A DNA stretch of 64,000 bases, from contig NC_134027.1 in NCBI RefSeq assembly GCF_964204645.1, forward strand, positions 25,904,485 to 25,968,484, given 5' to 3'. Below, in pieces: positions 9,863 through 21,806 of this stretch (the first letter of the stretch is position 1; every line of letters begins with the position of its first letter). Source of the DNA: Tubulanus polymorphus. Its lineage: Eukaryota > Nemertea > Palaeonemertea > Tubulaniformes > Tubulanidae. The notes below the pieces were generated by a model, which was not told the DNA's origin, ran no database searches, and saw only the letters and a program-made list of their open reading frames with translations. Both the position numbers and the translations under genes were made by a program.

Positions 9863-12452
9863 TGGGTCCGACGACGATCGATTCGTCTTTCGTTTCTTTT
9901 CTCCTGAGAGAGAGAATAAAAAGAATGAAAACCTCGCCGTCTGGAGCTGCAACTCGTCCTCTTTCACCCCAAAATCTACAGACATTCTCTGAAGAATGTC
10001 GTGTCCGAGAAGTTCGATATTCTATTGGTGTTCACGGTCGCTACCGTTTCGTTTTAGAAACTACCACCAGGAGTCGTTGGCCGTGCATGTGTTTGTTTTT
10101 CTCCTTCTTTTCTCCTTTTCTTTTTCTGTGAATATTATGCAGAAAATTGTTGAGACTTCTATCGCATTTTGATAATTGTTAGATGTCTTATCCATAAGTA
10201 CAAGAAATCTGGAGGGAATGAAATAGATATTCTGTATTCATTTCCCAATTGTTTTGTGTGAATATATTTGTACATGTTTTTATGTTTAATATTTTGCGTT
10301 TAATCCTGCCTCCAATGCAACATTCTCATGATCTCAATGAAATAAACATCTATCTAAACGCATATTCAGCTTATACTCATTGTCTAAACGAATCAAAAAA
10401 TAGACAAACCATGTAGTTGATAGACAAATTATTCATCTGCGCTTAAAGTTCATAGTAAACACAGTCCACGAATGTTTTATTGAATAGAAATTAATCTTAA
10501 AGCAAAAAAGCATTTATTATGCCGTAAACTTAGCGTTGAACTTGCGTGAGAAACTGGGTTAATCTGGGTTTTCGTGGTCAAGTTGTTGACAGGGCGAGAT
10601 TGCCGCAAAATCGGGGTATCACATGTTAGAATTTATGAATAATTAATGACACTTATTAATAGAGAATGTGACATAGAACCTTGATAATCCTGATTGCTGT
10701 CGACCGGACGAAAATTCCGGATATACGATTCATATAGGATATCGTTATGAATGTGTCTCTCGAGTCCCGGCCAAACGACCGATTTGAAGCGCTGTTTCTG
10801 TCCAATTAATAGATATTTGCCAAGAAATATTAGACGACTCGCAATTTCTTCTATTGTACGTGTGTTCGCCTAAATCTCTCATACCACATCTATCTTCTTA
10901 ACGAATAGAATATCAGCCACCAATAATCAGAGCCCAGCAGTAGATCCAGTACCTTTTTTCTGGATCACTTTGATCGTTCTCATTCAGACAGAGACCGGGT
11001 CATCGACACGAATTCTAGAATCATTGCCTTCGTCCGTCTTTAATACATGTCTTTCTATACATGTATATATTTCTAGATGCCTTAAATATAAAATCCTATA
11101 TTCTTATATTCAAACTATATTCAATATATCTCGATACGATGAACAGGAAAGTATGAGACATGATTTTACAATAATTTAACGTTATGGACGCCAACCTCGC
11201 ATCTCGCAGTATACCGACACTTTCAACACAGTTATCCTCAAGATCTACTTTTAATTGCCTTTTACATTTCAATCGTCGCATGCTACAGAAATTACCATGG
11301 AACTTCTGATCTGGTTACATGAAAATATGCATTCTAAGCAATACATGGGCCATAGATAATATGTCATTCTCAGCGGTGGATTATTAAATCACACAGGCCC
11401 ACAGTCCCCGCTCCTATTTTGGACCAAGATAACATTAGTGCTGGTCATATTTGTTGTACATTAACTGTAGATTCTTAGTAAATGATACGTTTTTTTCCGG
11501 ATTTTCTTGTGGAGGACCAAACCCCCCTTTAAAGTTTCTTAAGCCGCGGTCCTTACTAATATTCGTGATTGTGCGCAAGTTTGCGAAACGATACAGTTAC
11601 GTGAAACAAACATAAGCAAACCTGAAAAAAATAACAATCCCACAATTGATGATATCTCACACATTTATCAATTTGGCAATTTTGAGATTTATCTCAATCT
11701 AATCATGTAGAGAAACAGTTACACAAACCTAAACATTCAGGAATGTGACGTGAATGTTGTTATTCGAGAGCATTTAAAACGTTCTTTTCAATTCTAATTT
11801 AGAACGAGCTAATCTACCGTCGGAAACAAATCACTTCTCGTGAATCTTTCGAATTCGTTTTAAATTAATATACGACTATAACCAACGCGTTTTCGAACTC
11901 AGTAATCAGATCGTCATCAGTTAGTTGTTGCCGATATTCGGCATCGTCTCCCCAGCCGTTGATTAATACGATTCTGTAATTGTTTTACAATCAGAACACG
12001 TATGCAAAGGAACCTAACACCGATGTCGTTTATTACAGGACAATTATCACCAGCCATAAATAAATAATAGCCGTGTGACTGGAGACATTCGTTATTACCA
12101 ACGACAGAACGAGCTAGCGAGGACTGTTCGGATTACCACTTCGATAAACCTATGGTGAGATAACCGGTGAAGGTACCTTACCTGGTGTCAGCGTCAGCGG
12201 GGTCGAAATTCTGAGAAATCTCTGCAGGAAGAGCTAGTTTCCATCAGATAGACGTCTTGTAACAATAAACTCTTTTTACCGTTTCCAGGCGCCGTGTTTT
12301 TGGGTAATCGTCAGGTCCGTATATTGCTGATCTTTTTCCCAAACTTAATTTGTTCATATCTCTGAATCAAATGAAGTTAAAAACAAAGTAAATCTATCGA
12401 TTAAACCGGGTGATAATTACCTTTTTGTGATGATACTCATTTTGTGTTTACT
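9863..12452. other. Intergenic; degenerate repeat near 11.4 kb
   Basis: Bases 10130-10360 look like a 3' UTR by composition (U-rich, TGTACATG, AATAAA at 10341), but no upstream CDS is seen. Bases 11395-11545 hold CAGGCCCACAGTCCCCGC and GGACCAAACCCCCCTTT, reminiscent of eroded DNA-transposon ends. No gene is found. Confidence 0.4.
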
Positions 12453-12467
12453 GCAGCAGGGCGCGCT
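12453..12467 (+). promoter_or_regulatory. CTCF-like motif
   Basis: GCAGCAGGGCGCGCT matches 13 of 15 bases of the well-known CTCF core CCAGCAGGGGGCGCT. CTCF is conserved across bilaterians, but a single motif is weak evidence of occupancy. Confidence 0.25.
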
Positions 12468-13497
12468 GGTGAGGATATCAACATCGATACCTGATAGTAT
12501 GTATCTATAGATCAGAGTTTGGTAGACGGTCCTATGAGAAATGTAAAAGGAACCGAAAATAATTTGAATATTCATTTTTCATTCCATGATTCACAAAGCG
12601 AATATCAAACTGAGATGTTTATAGGTAAAACTGATATTCATCTAAAAATCTCGCTGAATCGAATATCAAGTTACTATCGAACGAGCTCTTTAAAGAGCTT
12701 CCGAACTGGCACGAGTCAAAGTTGCTTCGAAACATCTGCGAATGATTGGGGAATTAAACGTTTATTCATCAACTGAACTCAGTTTCTATCCACCGAAATC
12801 ATCAGATAGAAATAGAGACCGGCTTAATGGCATTTAATACATCGCGCCTCCACTTCCTGAAAGCTGCTACCGTCGCCGCCGTATCAATCCGCGACGAAAA
12901 GACAAAATTGGTATTTGCGAAAAGGCTCGTCTTAATTACAATTCGTGGCGGTTATCAGCGCGGGGAATCGTGATAGAACTGTACGGGTCCGGGGCCTGTA
13001 ATCAGATCAGTGGTGAGCTGAAAGCTCGTGCCATCCGACTGTGACAAACATCGGATTAAAACAATACCCGAGTCAATTACAATTTACGCATGACAGAATG
13101 GGAAAATTGGCAAGATACGTGGAAATTAATGCCAATAGCTGGAAGGTGTCGCAAAACTCATCAGAATTTTAGCCGTTTTTTAATTATAGCTTATACATGT
13201 TTTATAACCAACCAATCGGTGAAAATAAGGGAATATTTCATCCTCGGCGCCGACCGGCGGCGGTGCGGCATCAATATAATTACACGGTTGACGTTCATTG
13301 TTATGGCGTAATATCGAGGATTGTTTGAATTGTGCGAAAGGTCACTGCAGATCATCCTCGCTACGAGAACGACAATCAGTGACGTCTCAATAGCGACGAA
13401 ACTGATTTGAAAGTTTAACGGCGCCTTGGAAAACGACATATATACGTATATATCGCTTGGTATTACGTTGAAAACCCATTATATACACAATTTGAAT
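12468..13497. other. Low-repeat intergenic stretch, CpG-retaining
   Basis: Bases 12840-13320 are GC-richer with many CpGs (GTCGCCGCCGTATCAATCCG, GGCGCCGACCGGCGGCGG) and TAATTA-type motifs, and contain no known repeat. The ATG frame at 13090 (73 codons) is not protein-like. A regulatory region is possible but unproven. Confidence 0.3.
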
Positions 13498-13700
13498 GAT
13501 TAAAACGAATTTCATCTATCAAAAATTAAAATCAAAACACTATAGGTTTAGTTATTTTCTCACACCTGATGATGATCTTTAGAGAGAGTCCAAAAGGTCG
13601 TGTCATTTTATTTCAATTTTTGATAGATGAAATTCGCTTTTAATCTTCTAAATTTTGTATTTTGTTGGAATTAGACGTACTATCTGTTCTCCACGTCAAC
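13498..13700. mobile_element. R7 fold-back element
   Basis: Arms 13498-13540 and 13600-13645 are near-perfect inverted repeats sharing GAATTTCATCTATCAAAAAT. They are followed by the family's tail (TTTTAATCTTCTAAATTTTG, then CTCCACGTC). Related copies lie at 25080, 36110 and 55690. Non-coding, and directly next to an R8 copy. Confidence 0.75.
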
Positions 13701-13724
13701 GAACAATAAAGTTATTTTGGATTT

Positions 13725-14040
13725 GAATTGACCGGCAACCAGTCTAACTCCGATATCGATGACGTAGTGCACCCCCCACTCGCACAATACCCCGATTGCC
13801 ATGAAAAAGACATTAACAAAAAGACATGAAAATTCTTTAGATCGAAAATGAGAGACATGAAATGTATCTAATTACAAAGAAAGACCAATATTCGCAATTG
13901 TAGTTGTTTCATTTCAAACGCCAATATTGATGACGTAGTGCACCAAGTGCATCAACTCACCCGCCACCCTTTGAATAACGTTCAGCAGTTATTAATATAC
14001 AGAAACAATTTTGTAACGGTTTCTGCGGCGTCAAAAATAT
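13725..14040. mobile_element. R8 dimeric element, copy 1
   Basis: It begins GAATTGACCGGCAACCAGTC and carries two TGATGACGTAGTGCAC-type cores (13756, 13929). It ends in TTTTGTAACGGTTTCTGCGG and CGTCAAAA. The same order recurs at 37981 and 42475. It has no TIRs and no ORF; SINE-like or a non-autonomous relic. Confidence 0.7.
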
Positions 14041-14862
14041 CAAGCGCGACAAACAAATATCGGGAAGAAGGTCTGACAACCTTTCTAACTTCGATTATTA
14101 GAAGTTTTCATATATATTTATATGCACAAGTGATCAGATTTAAAAGACTTTTCGCGTGTCGTCAATTTCAGATGCGGCTCTTTATACAGCGCGCGTATAT
14201 CGCTTTTAATAAGAGCATCTCAAATTAGCGACGCCGTCGAAAACTTGTCGAAAATTATTCGTCCTCGATCAAACATCGGAACGAAATTAAATTACCGCGA
14301 CAAAACAGTACTTCTCATAAGAATATGATCGCGCGAGATGACAATTTCTAGAAACCGAGCTCTTTGTCCGATTTCATCAAAAACGACTCTTAAAGACGAA
14401 GGCCGACCTGCGGGACTGACAGGTCGCAACCGTGTCGACTAATACATTGTTGACAGTCCCTTGACATCCAACAAATATTCGTCGATATCAATGTTTGAAC
14501 AATGAACGGCTGCAACAAACCTGACACTGTCATCCCGTCAACTAAACATCAAATCATACTAATATTCATAGCCATCGTTTTGATAGCTATTCGGATTTAG
14601 AAAGCGATCTTCCATCAATTTTAATCAATTTCGTTTGTCAGTAAGTTTTTATCGGTTAATGTGCTGTCTGTTTGCGTCTTTTGGTGGCATACATGAGAGT
14701 GGAGGGAAGACGCTGAAACATATTTGAGAACTAAACCGATTGCGGGTCCATTTCAAACACTAATACTGAATTCATAAGTCACGGACTTTGTAATGCAAAT
14801 AGTGTAATCACGTGACTAATAATGAGATCATGGACTCTTCTTTTTGGAGTGGTCAGACTAAG
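14041..14862. other. Intergenic, no feature seen
   Basis: Unique-looking AT-rich DNA with CpG-retaining patches. No exon or repeat family recognised. Confidence 0.5.
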
Positions 14863-14884
14863 TATGACGTAACGACACGTCATA
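14863..14884. promoter_or_regulatory. CRE-like inverted pair
   Basis: TATGACGT and ACGTCATA are perfect inverted 8-mers separated by 6 bases. Each contains the TGACGT half-site recognised by CREB/ATF-type bZIP factors. There is no gene close by. Confidence 0.3.
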
Positions 14885-16849
14885 ATGGACGTTAAGTGCA
14901 GATGACTATTGTCACATTGACTGCCAATATGACGATCGCTATGCATGACCTCAATAGCGTCATCATTAGTACCAAAACGAGTTTGTCAATAAATCAAAAA
15001 CAAAATGGCGGCTTTTTCACCCGAAGAAAATTAGGGTGTATGGTCTACAGATAGGGCTACGGGTCTAGAAGGTTAGGGTATAAAAGGTTGGGGTCTAGGG
15101 GTTAGGGTTTGGGTTATGTAGTTCCATATGAAAGGGGTCAGTGACAAACCGGGACGCATTGGTGAACATTAACCATCTCTGGCAAGTGGGGACGAACTAA
15201 TTACCACGCTCGACAAAGAATCTGCCAAAATGCGATTTATCCAGTTCTGTATACGTGCGCGCGTATGATGGTTTCTATGATTTATACATGTGTCATTTAT
15301 CAGCGGCGGTCAAACCGTAAGCGTGCTTTATTATTGCACCTATATGAATATTGTTCGGGGGGCTATCTTAATAAAGTAGAGCTGCATAAAGATTAAAAGA
15401 ACTGAGTTCGGAATGGCTTCACTAATGAATGATAAAGTGTCTGCGACTTCCTGTTGCCTGCACCAGGTCGCACTGAGACGATACGATTCAGTAATATGTA
15501 TGCAAATAAGTCGCATACTCTATCATTGTCCGTTATTAGCAAATATCCATCATCGCCTGCCAGATTCGGAACCGTCCTCGCTCGCCTCGGGGAGCCATCC
15601 CTTTCCAAGGGCCGATTCCTAACGATTACGTTATCGTCGCAAATATCATTCCGGTGAAATATACAAAAGGTTCCACACTGTTTTGTTTGGTTAATTTGAC
15701 TCAAATTAGTTAATTTTCAATGATTTTATTTTATTCACAACTGCGGAATTGGCTGGAGAAGTATCGAAACGTGAGTCCTAGAAGGTAAAACTAATAAAAT
15801 GCGTGGTACTAGCGAAAAATTTGTTTTGAATTCAAAAACAATGATTGTACTGCATCAGTGTATATTACGGAAGTGTCCCGCGGACATGATATGATATTCC
15901 TTTTTTAGAATTTTTTGCCGATTGAAAAATCATAAAATTCAATGAAAATTCGATTTCTTTTCTAATTTCGTGATCTTTCAACCAGCAGACAATCTATAAG
16001 GAATCATTACGTCCCCAAGATACTTCCGTTCTTTATACTCGATTCATTATACTTGATGTTTTCTCTTCTAAACCTCGATGTATAATGTATAACAAAGATG
16101 GTGATCCAATATACTGAAAATACCGTCTACCGAAAAACCCATTTATTCCAGCATTGCTAATCATGATCTCATTTAGAACGAGAAAAAAAAACGTCGGTAT
16201 TATCAGTCTATATCAGACGTTATTGTCTAAACTTATAAACGTTATTAACATCGAAAGTATCTTCGTATGTCCTCAAGTGTCGAACAGGTCAGCCATTACC
16301 CTGGAAGCTGCCTTATACAAAGCTTACGTCTAATTACATCGTGACCCGAGCTCTTTCCATAAAATCCTAATGCCAATATGCGCGCATTGCCCTGGGGATA
16401 GTCGACCACTCAAAGACATTTTTACTTAACGAGCGATGGAACATGATGGATGAACAATTATATTAGAAAGTGAATTATTTATCGCGGTAATACGTAGGGC
16501 AGTGTCATTTAACCTACCAGTCACAATGGATTAGGGATGGAGATGTTCGCGTACTGTAAAATGCTAATTGTCACTCCCACCTCCCATTTACACGTACATA
16601 TAGGTGCGACTCAGATATATATATATATATCTTTTCTCTGAATGTCTGCCTATTTCAGAGAGGATCTAGAAAATTAGAAGGCCAGGCTCCGGGAGAAAAG
16701 AAAAGGCATCTCGGATAAGTCAATGGCCTATATTGGGGTTCCATGTGGTTCCGCCCTAGGTTTTAGTTACTTCTAAGGAAATACATCTGAAAGGTAGCAA
16801 TTTCGGAATGAATGTAAAATCTGCAGGTTTTAACGATCACTGTCTCCAT
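14885..16849. other. Intergenic; minor simple repeats
   Basis: Bases 15030-15116 are rich in GGGTCTA and GGTTAGGG variants, without a constant unit. A short (TA)n lies at 16616-16631. Overlapping open frames at 15393-15704 lie on both strands and are not protein-like. No gene. Confidence 0.45.
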
Positions 16850-16935
16850 CTCAGTGGGAGGAAGAGCCAGCACAGTGAGAAGTCAGACCCCGGAGACTCC
16901 CCACTCCCTAAATCCACCCCTGAATGTAAATCATG
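16850..16935. repeat. Eroded DNA-transposon-like end
   Basis: GTCAGACCCCGGAGACTCCC and CTAAATCCACCCCTGAATG resemble a segment near 58785 (AGACCCCGGAGACCACCC, CTAAATCCACATCTG). The two therefore belong to one dispersed repeat. Confidence 0.5.
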
Positions 16936-17954
16936 GTAAAATGTTTCAGTGTATCTCATCTTCTTCAAACTGTATCTATATTTCTCTGCTGCTGCCTCTG
17001 TGAATGCAAATATCATGTTTGATCTCGTTTTTTGTGCTCTGTGCAAATGTGATTCTTTGTGTGAAGCAATTTGATAAAGAAAACAACGAAAAAAATAATA
17101 TTTCAGATTTATTTTAGAAGGTTCGACTGTAGAATTATATCTAATATGACTGGGTAGAATATACCACAGTAAAAGAGCGGTAAATTCAAAAACGTTTTCG
17201 CCAACATTTCGGTTCGCTATTAATTAAATATAGAAAACATTTTGCGAACAAACTCCACGTTCCAAACATTTAATCACGGCCGTACAAAAAAGAAACGTCT
17301 CGCGCTAGTCGGCGACATATTGTTAATTAGATGACGAGGGTGACAGGTCAGGCACGGAACCGGCGCAAAAACCTGTCGCCGCAGCGGTAGCAAGTGGATG
17401 GAGGAAAGAACGCCTCGTGGCGCATTGTGGATGTGGAGAACATGGCTTATGAAGCTAATATCAACCGGGATGTAAAGATGTTAGTTGGCCGCACGGAGCA
17501 CTGGTGCGTAATGAATATACTGCCATCCAGACACATCATGCAAAACCGTTGTAATATACAATACATAATTCACCAGCGAATATAGAAATATCGTAGGGTA
17601 TAAAAACAACCAGAACTAGAGCGTGATGTGTTCGACGCATGACGTGCTAAAATGTAATACATCTTACTGGTGGAAATTAAAACCTACAAAATCAATTGCG
17701 TTTTACACCCTTTTTTTTTAATTAATGAAAAATTTCAAGACCGCTAATATCAAGGTCTACGGTACAGGTATAAATCATATTTAACTGTGAATTATCAATG
17801 AACTTCGCCGAAAACTTTCTACGAAAGTCGAATCGGTTTATGAAAAATGGAATATCGGGATCTTCGAGTTAAGATTTGCACGCATAGCTAACTCATTGAA
17901 AAATGAACTAATCGTATCGCACAGATAACTCACAGATAAGTCACCGAACTAGAA
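16936..17954. other. Intergenic, no feature seen
   Basis: Bases 17280-17420 are GC-richer with CpGs. No exon, RNA gene or family copy is recognised. Confidence 0.5.
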
Positions 17955-18105
17955 CCTGAGTTCAGAGGTAACTCTCTAACTCACAACTAGTGTCTAACTG
18001 GATCCTGTGTTCAGAGTTAACTCTAACTCACAAATGTCGAACCCGACCCCTGAGTTCAGAGTTGACACGATTAACTCTCAACTCACAACTGTCGAACTGA
18101 CGAAC
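17955..18105 (+). mobile_element. R2-derived tandem array (3 units)
   Basis: Three units of 45-50 bp start at 17955, 18004 and 18049. Each carries TTCAGAGTTAACTCTAACTC, then CACAACTGTCGAACTG. This is the right half of R2 (full copy at 59659) repeated in tandem. Confidence 0.65.
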
Positions 18106-18224
18106 TGATGCTGCACATTAGATACACAAAATTTAGTTCGTTTCTTCGAAATTTGATACCTAATCATTGGAAATGATTACGTTTTACGTTCGAGATAAGA
18201 ATATGCAAAAATGATGCTTCCCGG

Positions 18225-18395
18225 ATGCGCAGAAGGCATGGTGATGCGAAGTCACCGTACAGAGGTGTAGATGATAGTGTTTTGATGAGTAGAGCGACGG
18301 CTATGAAGGGTATAGACCGGCCGGGATACTGCTGCTGTAACGAGATGAATGATACATTGATTATATCGTCCACGATAAAAGAAACGACATCATGA
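18225..18395 (+). CDS. Hypothetical short ORF, 56 aa
   Basis: An ATG opens a 56-codon frame of mixed, hydrophilic composition with a CCC run (RPGYCCCNEMNDTL). The antisense strand is open over the same bases (18403-18164). There is no matching donor site, so if it is coding it would be a terminal exon. The upstream context TGCGCAG just inside the frame is acceptor-like. No family is recognised, and chance is likely. Confidence 0.12.
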   Translation: MRRRHGDAKSPYRGVDDSVLMSRATAMKGIDRPGYCCCNEMNDTLIISSTIKETTS

Positions 18396-19763
18396 AAAAC
18401 CACTTCTAAAAATCTAATTAATATATGATTAATACGTTTCTAATTAAATCGCTGACAAATGATGAGACGCACAATGGTAAATTCGACCCAGATTGTGTCG
18501 TTTTTTCCAATTACGCGGGCTAGGTTTCCGTTTGGGTTTTGTTCCACGCATTACCAATCAGCAACCCTCATAAAATAAGCGATACTACAACAATATCGCG
18601 GGTGTTATACAAGATTAATGAGCAAACGTTCTCTCTTGAATATTTAATTAAAATTACCCGCTCTCTTTTCGCCTACGACATTTTAATTAGTTTTCGATTC
18701 TTTCGTCTACGAACCGCGGTAAAATAGAATTTACAATAATAACAACCATCGCACAACAGTTTTGCGGTGTAGCGGCCGATATCAATGAGATCTAGTCATT
18801 AAGATGGTAAAGGATAGAGAAATTATTCGCTATATGATATCGTAGTGGCATTGGATTCGTTCCCATAGTTACAAATCGCCCGTCTTAAAAGACGTTAAAT
18901 CCGGTAGTTTTTTATTTGATAATTGCTTATGATCACTAATGCACCCTCGCTGCAAACCACGAGTTTAGTGAATGGAATTATTCCCCAAAATTATGTTTTA
19001 GATCATTTCTTAACTTCGCCAGAGAACAATGAAATCTGGAAGAAGTTGGAAAATGAGGCGGAATATGCGTACATTCTGAAAAGAGGGTTCGATTCCTGCT
19101 GGCTGCTTGCAGTGTGCGGACAACCCTTCAAATACCGTCCAGTCGTGAGGTTGAAATTATTTCTTATCTTGGAAAACTAAGACCCGAATGAGTAAAAACA
19201 AACAAGCAAGCCCACAACACAAAGTCGTAAATTGGAAAGAAGCGCGCGAATGACGATCTATGGTAGACTGTATGGTGGTGACATCTACAGAACATAATGA
19301 ACACTAAAATAATCACCACAGCTTGCTTGACTGGAACTCCTTCAATCTTCAATCGTTACAAATATTCAACCTATAATTTTTATAATAACTTATCAATTGG
19401 ACAAAATTGGACACTTCATATCGTTGTAAAGCCTTCGAAATTGAACATTTTAGAAAAACTAATAATAACGAGCTTATAATAGAAATACACGTATATATAA
19501 GTACATCGCCTGTGAGTATTGTAATAATTTGAAGTATGTTCATCATTGTTACGAGTACTGTCATTGAGTAGTGACGGACCAGGTGTAATTAACGACATTG
19601 AAGAGATACTCGTCAGTCTAATTCAGGTTATTACAAATATCGAGACATCTGGTTCTACTTGACGACTTCACTAACTTATTATCATCACTGCGTATTTTAC
19701 CGATAGATTATGTGAATTTCACAGAGTTGATGAATAGCAATGCGTGATTAGATCTAAAAAGAT
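18396..19763. other. Intergenic, no feature seen
   Basis: Contains one box-B-like GGTTCGATTCC at 19087 without a foldable tRNA. No gene or repeat family is recognised. Confidence 0.5.
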
Positions 19764-19950
19764 TGATAACTTGTTTTTCATTTCTGCTGGGCTTTAAAGT
19801 TGACCCGGTCGGCCGCCTATCTACCCTGTACATTACTTTCTTAAAATCATGATCAAGCTAACAATAACAGACCCGGCGGTTTTAGAAATGAACTGATTAC
19901 AAATTCTGTTGGTTTTTCAAAATGACCCAGCCGATTAGGAGAAACATATC
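19764..19950 (+). mobile_element. R6 TIR element, copy 1
   Basis: It runs from TGATAACTTGTTTTTC through GCTGGGCTTTAAAGTTGACC and CCTGTACATTA to AATGACCCAGCCGATTAGGA and GAAACATATC. It aligns along its length with the copy at 48606-48803. It is about 190 bp and non-coding. Confidence 0.7.
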
Positions 19951-21202
19951 GTATAGGCACGTAACATCTTCATAGCCTTATGATCCAGGAATCAAACGTT
20001 TTTATGGTTAGGATGATATTTAATTGGTGCGGGGGTGAGTATCCTGTGTGCCGCGCTGAACAGAGAGGGTCGGCCATTGACCTATCCACGTACGAACCCC
20101 AGAAATATGTTTCCAAGCGCCCTTTAACATAGTGCCCCAAATTTGGGGCAGATCTTAGAAAAAAGCCTGGTTAATCAGTGACACACATGCGCGCTGTTTC
20201 GATCGAAAAGGGCACCCGCATATATGAAATTTTCTTATTCACCGCGCTAAATAATGGGATATCTACCGGGGGGGGGGGGAAGTTTACCTGTTACCTTTTG
20301 ACAAGTTTTGGACCCGCCCTTGAGAAAAAAAATCCACATTTCTATTATTTGACGCGGAGTGGATTCAGTTTGATATACTACATGCATTCAAATCCAATAA
20401 AAATATCGACCTATCTACATAGATAAACAGTACATCTGAAAGAGGCGTGAACGAAATTAAAACTCTACAGTTAACACAAACGTATATCGCGTAGTTAATA
20501 CCTTACGCGGCCGCATCAGAAATAACAATGATGTTTTACTCTGGCAGTCGAGTCTTTTGTGCGAGAGAGACGACCTGCCCCGGGGCTTAGCAAACGACAC
20601 TAACTCACAGCCGCGGGTTACTATTGAAAAACTCAGCTTTCCGCGCGCTATTTACCTCGTAATTATCAACGATAATGTGCGCTGATATTCGCCGCAGATT
20701 CGTCGTCTAATTTCTCGCTTTCCTAATAAAAACCCGCGACGATCTGCATTATACATGTATGTATATGATATGCGCACGAATTTAGGGAAGATAATTTAGT
20801 TTTTACGGCTTCAGACTCGTGAATAGATATTTGTCATGTGCCGGGCTATGATTGGATACTAGTAAATGATACCTGATTGCTGGTAATTTTCTGCGTGGCA
20901 TCAACAAAAGTTTTTAACTTCGAATGAACCATTTAAAAATCGTACGAACTGGAAATTTGACGAATCGTCTGGTTTTATAACTTCGATCGTGTTTTTTTTT
21001 CATATTGAAATAGGGAATTGTGAATAGGGAACCAAACCTGTCGGGAACGGATCAGGGTGTTTCTAGCAAACGCGGTAGGACCATCGGATCGTGGCCTTGC
21101 GTTAACATCTATTCTGAAGAAGCCTTTTCAAAATGATTATGATATCTAGAAATTACTGGACAAACCTTAAACAAAGAGAATTCACTCACTTGTCTATTTA
21201 GT
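19951..21202. other. Intergenic with palindrome and G-run
   Basis: A perfect 18-bp palindrome TGCCCCAAATTTGGGGCA lies at 20133-20150 and a G12 run at 20268-20279. Bases 20500-20770 are CpG-retaining low-repeat DNA with TAATTATC motifs. No gene. Confidence 0.45.
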
Positions 21203-21300
21203 ATGAATGAATGAATGAATGAATGAATGAATGAACACTTTATTTTTCAAATATAATTAACAGCATAGTGTACAAAGCATAATACAAAATACAGTGAATT
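21203..21300 (-). mobile_element. Probable LINE 3' end with (ATTC)n tail
   Basis: On the minus strand the sequence reads TGTATTATGCTTTGTACAC, later AAAAATAAAGTG, then (TTCA)n at 21235-21203. A short tetranucleotide tail after a poly(A)-signal-like end is typical of CR1/RTE-type non-LTR retrotransposons. Only the 3' tip is present; no reverse transcriptase is seen. Confidence 0.4.
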
Positions 21301-21513
21301 AGACCTGGAGGGGCCTGTAGAAACTAAGAATGATCTATATAATCTTCCAGCTTTTTTAAGGACCCTGTTTTGGTAAATCATTCATTTGATCTTTTTGTAT
21401 TACATAGATTTATTTCAAATATCAAAGTTTTTAATACCTATAGCACGATTTTTATATACTTAGCTCAACCGCAGGTTTCTATACCCACCCATGAAGTACG
21501 AATTAGTATAGTA

Positions 21514-21806
<293 letters not shown>

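Noticed and set aside
10130-10360. 3' UTR of an upstream gene
   Set aside because: U-rich composition and AATAAA alone are common by chance in AT-rich DNA; no upstream CDS found.
15030-15116. Interstitial telomere (TTAGGG)n
   Set aside because: Only scattered GGTTAGGG variants, no regular hexamer array.
19080-19130. tRNA gene around GGTTCGATTCC
   Set aside because: T-stem pairs poorly and no D-arm or acceptor partner is found upstream.
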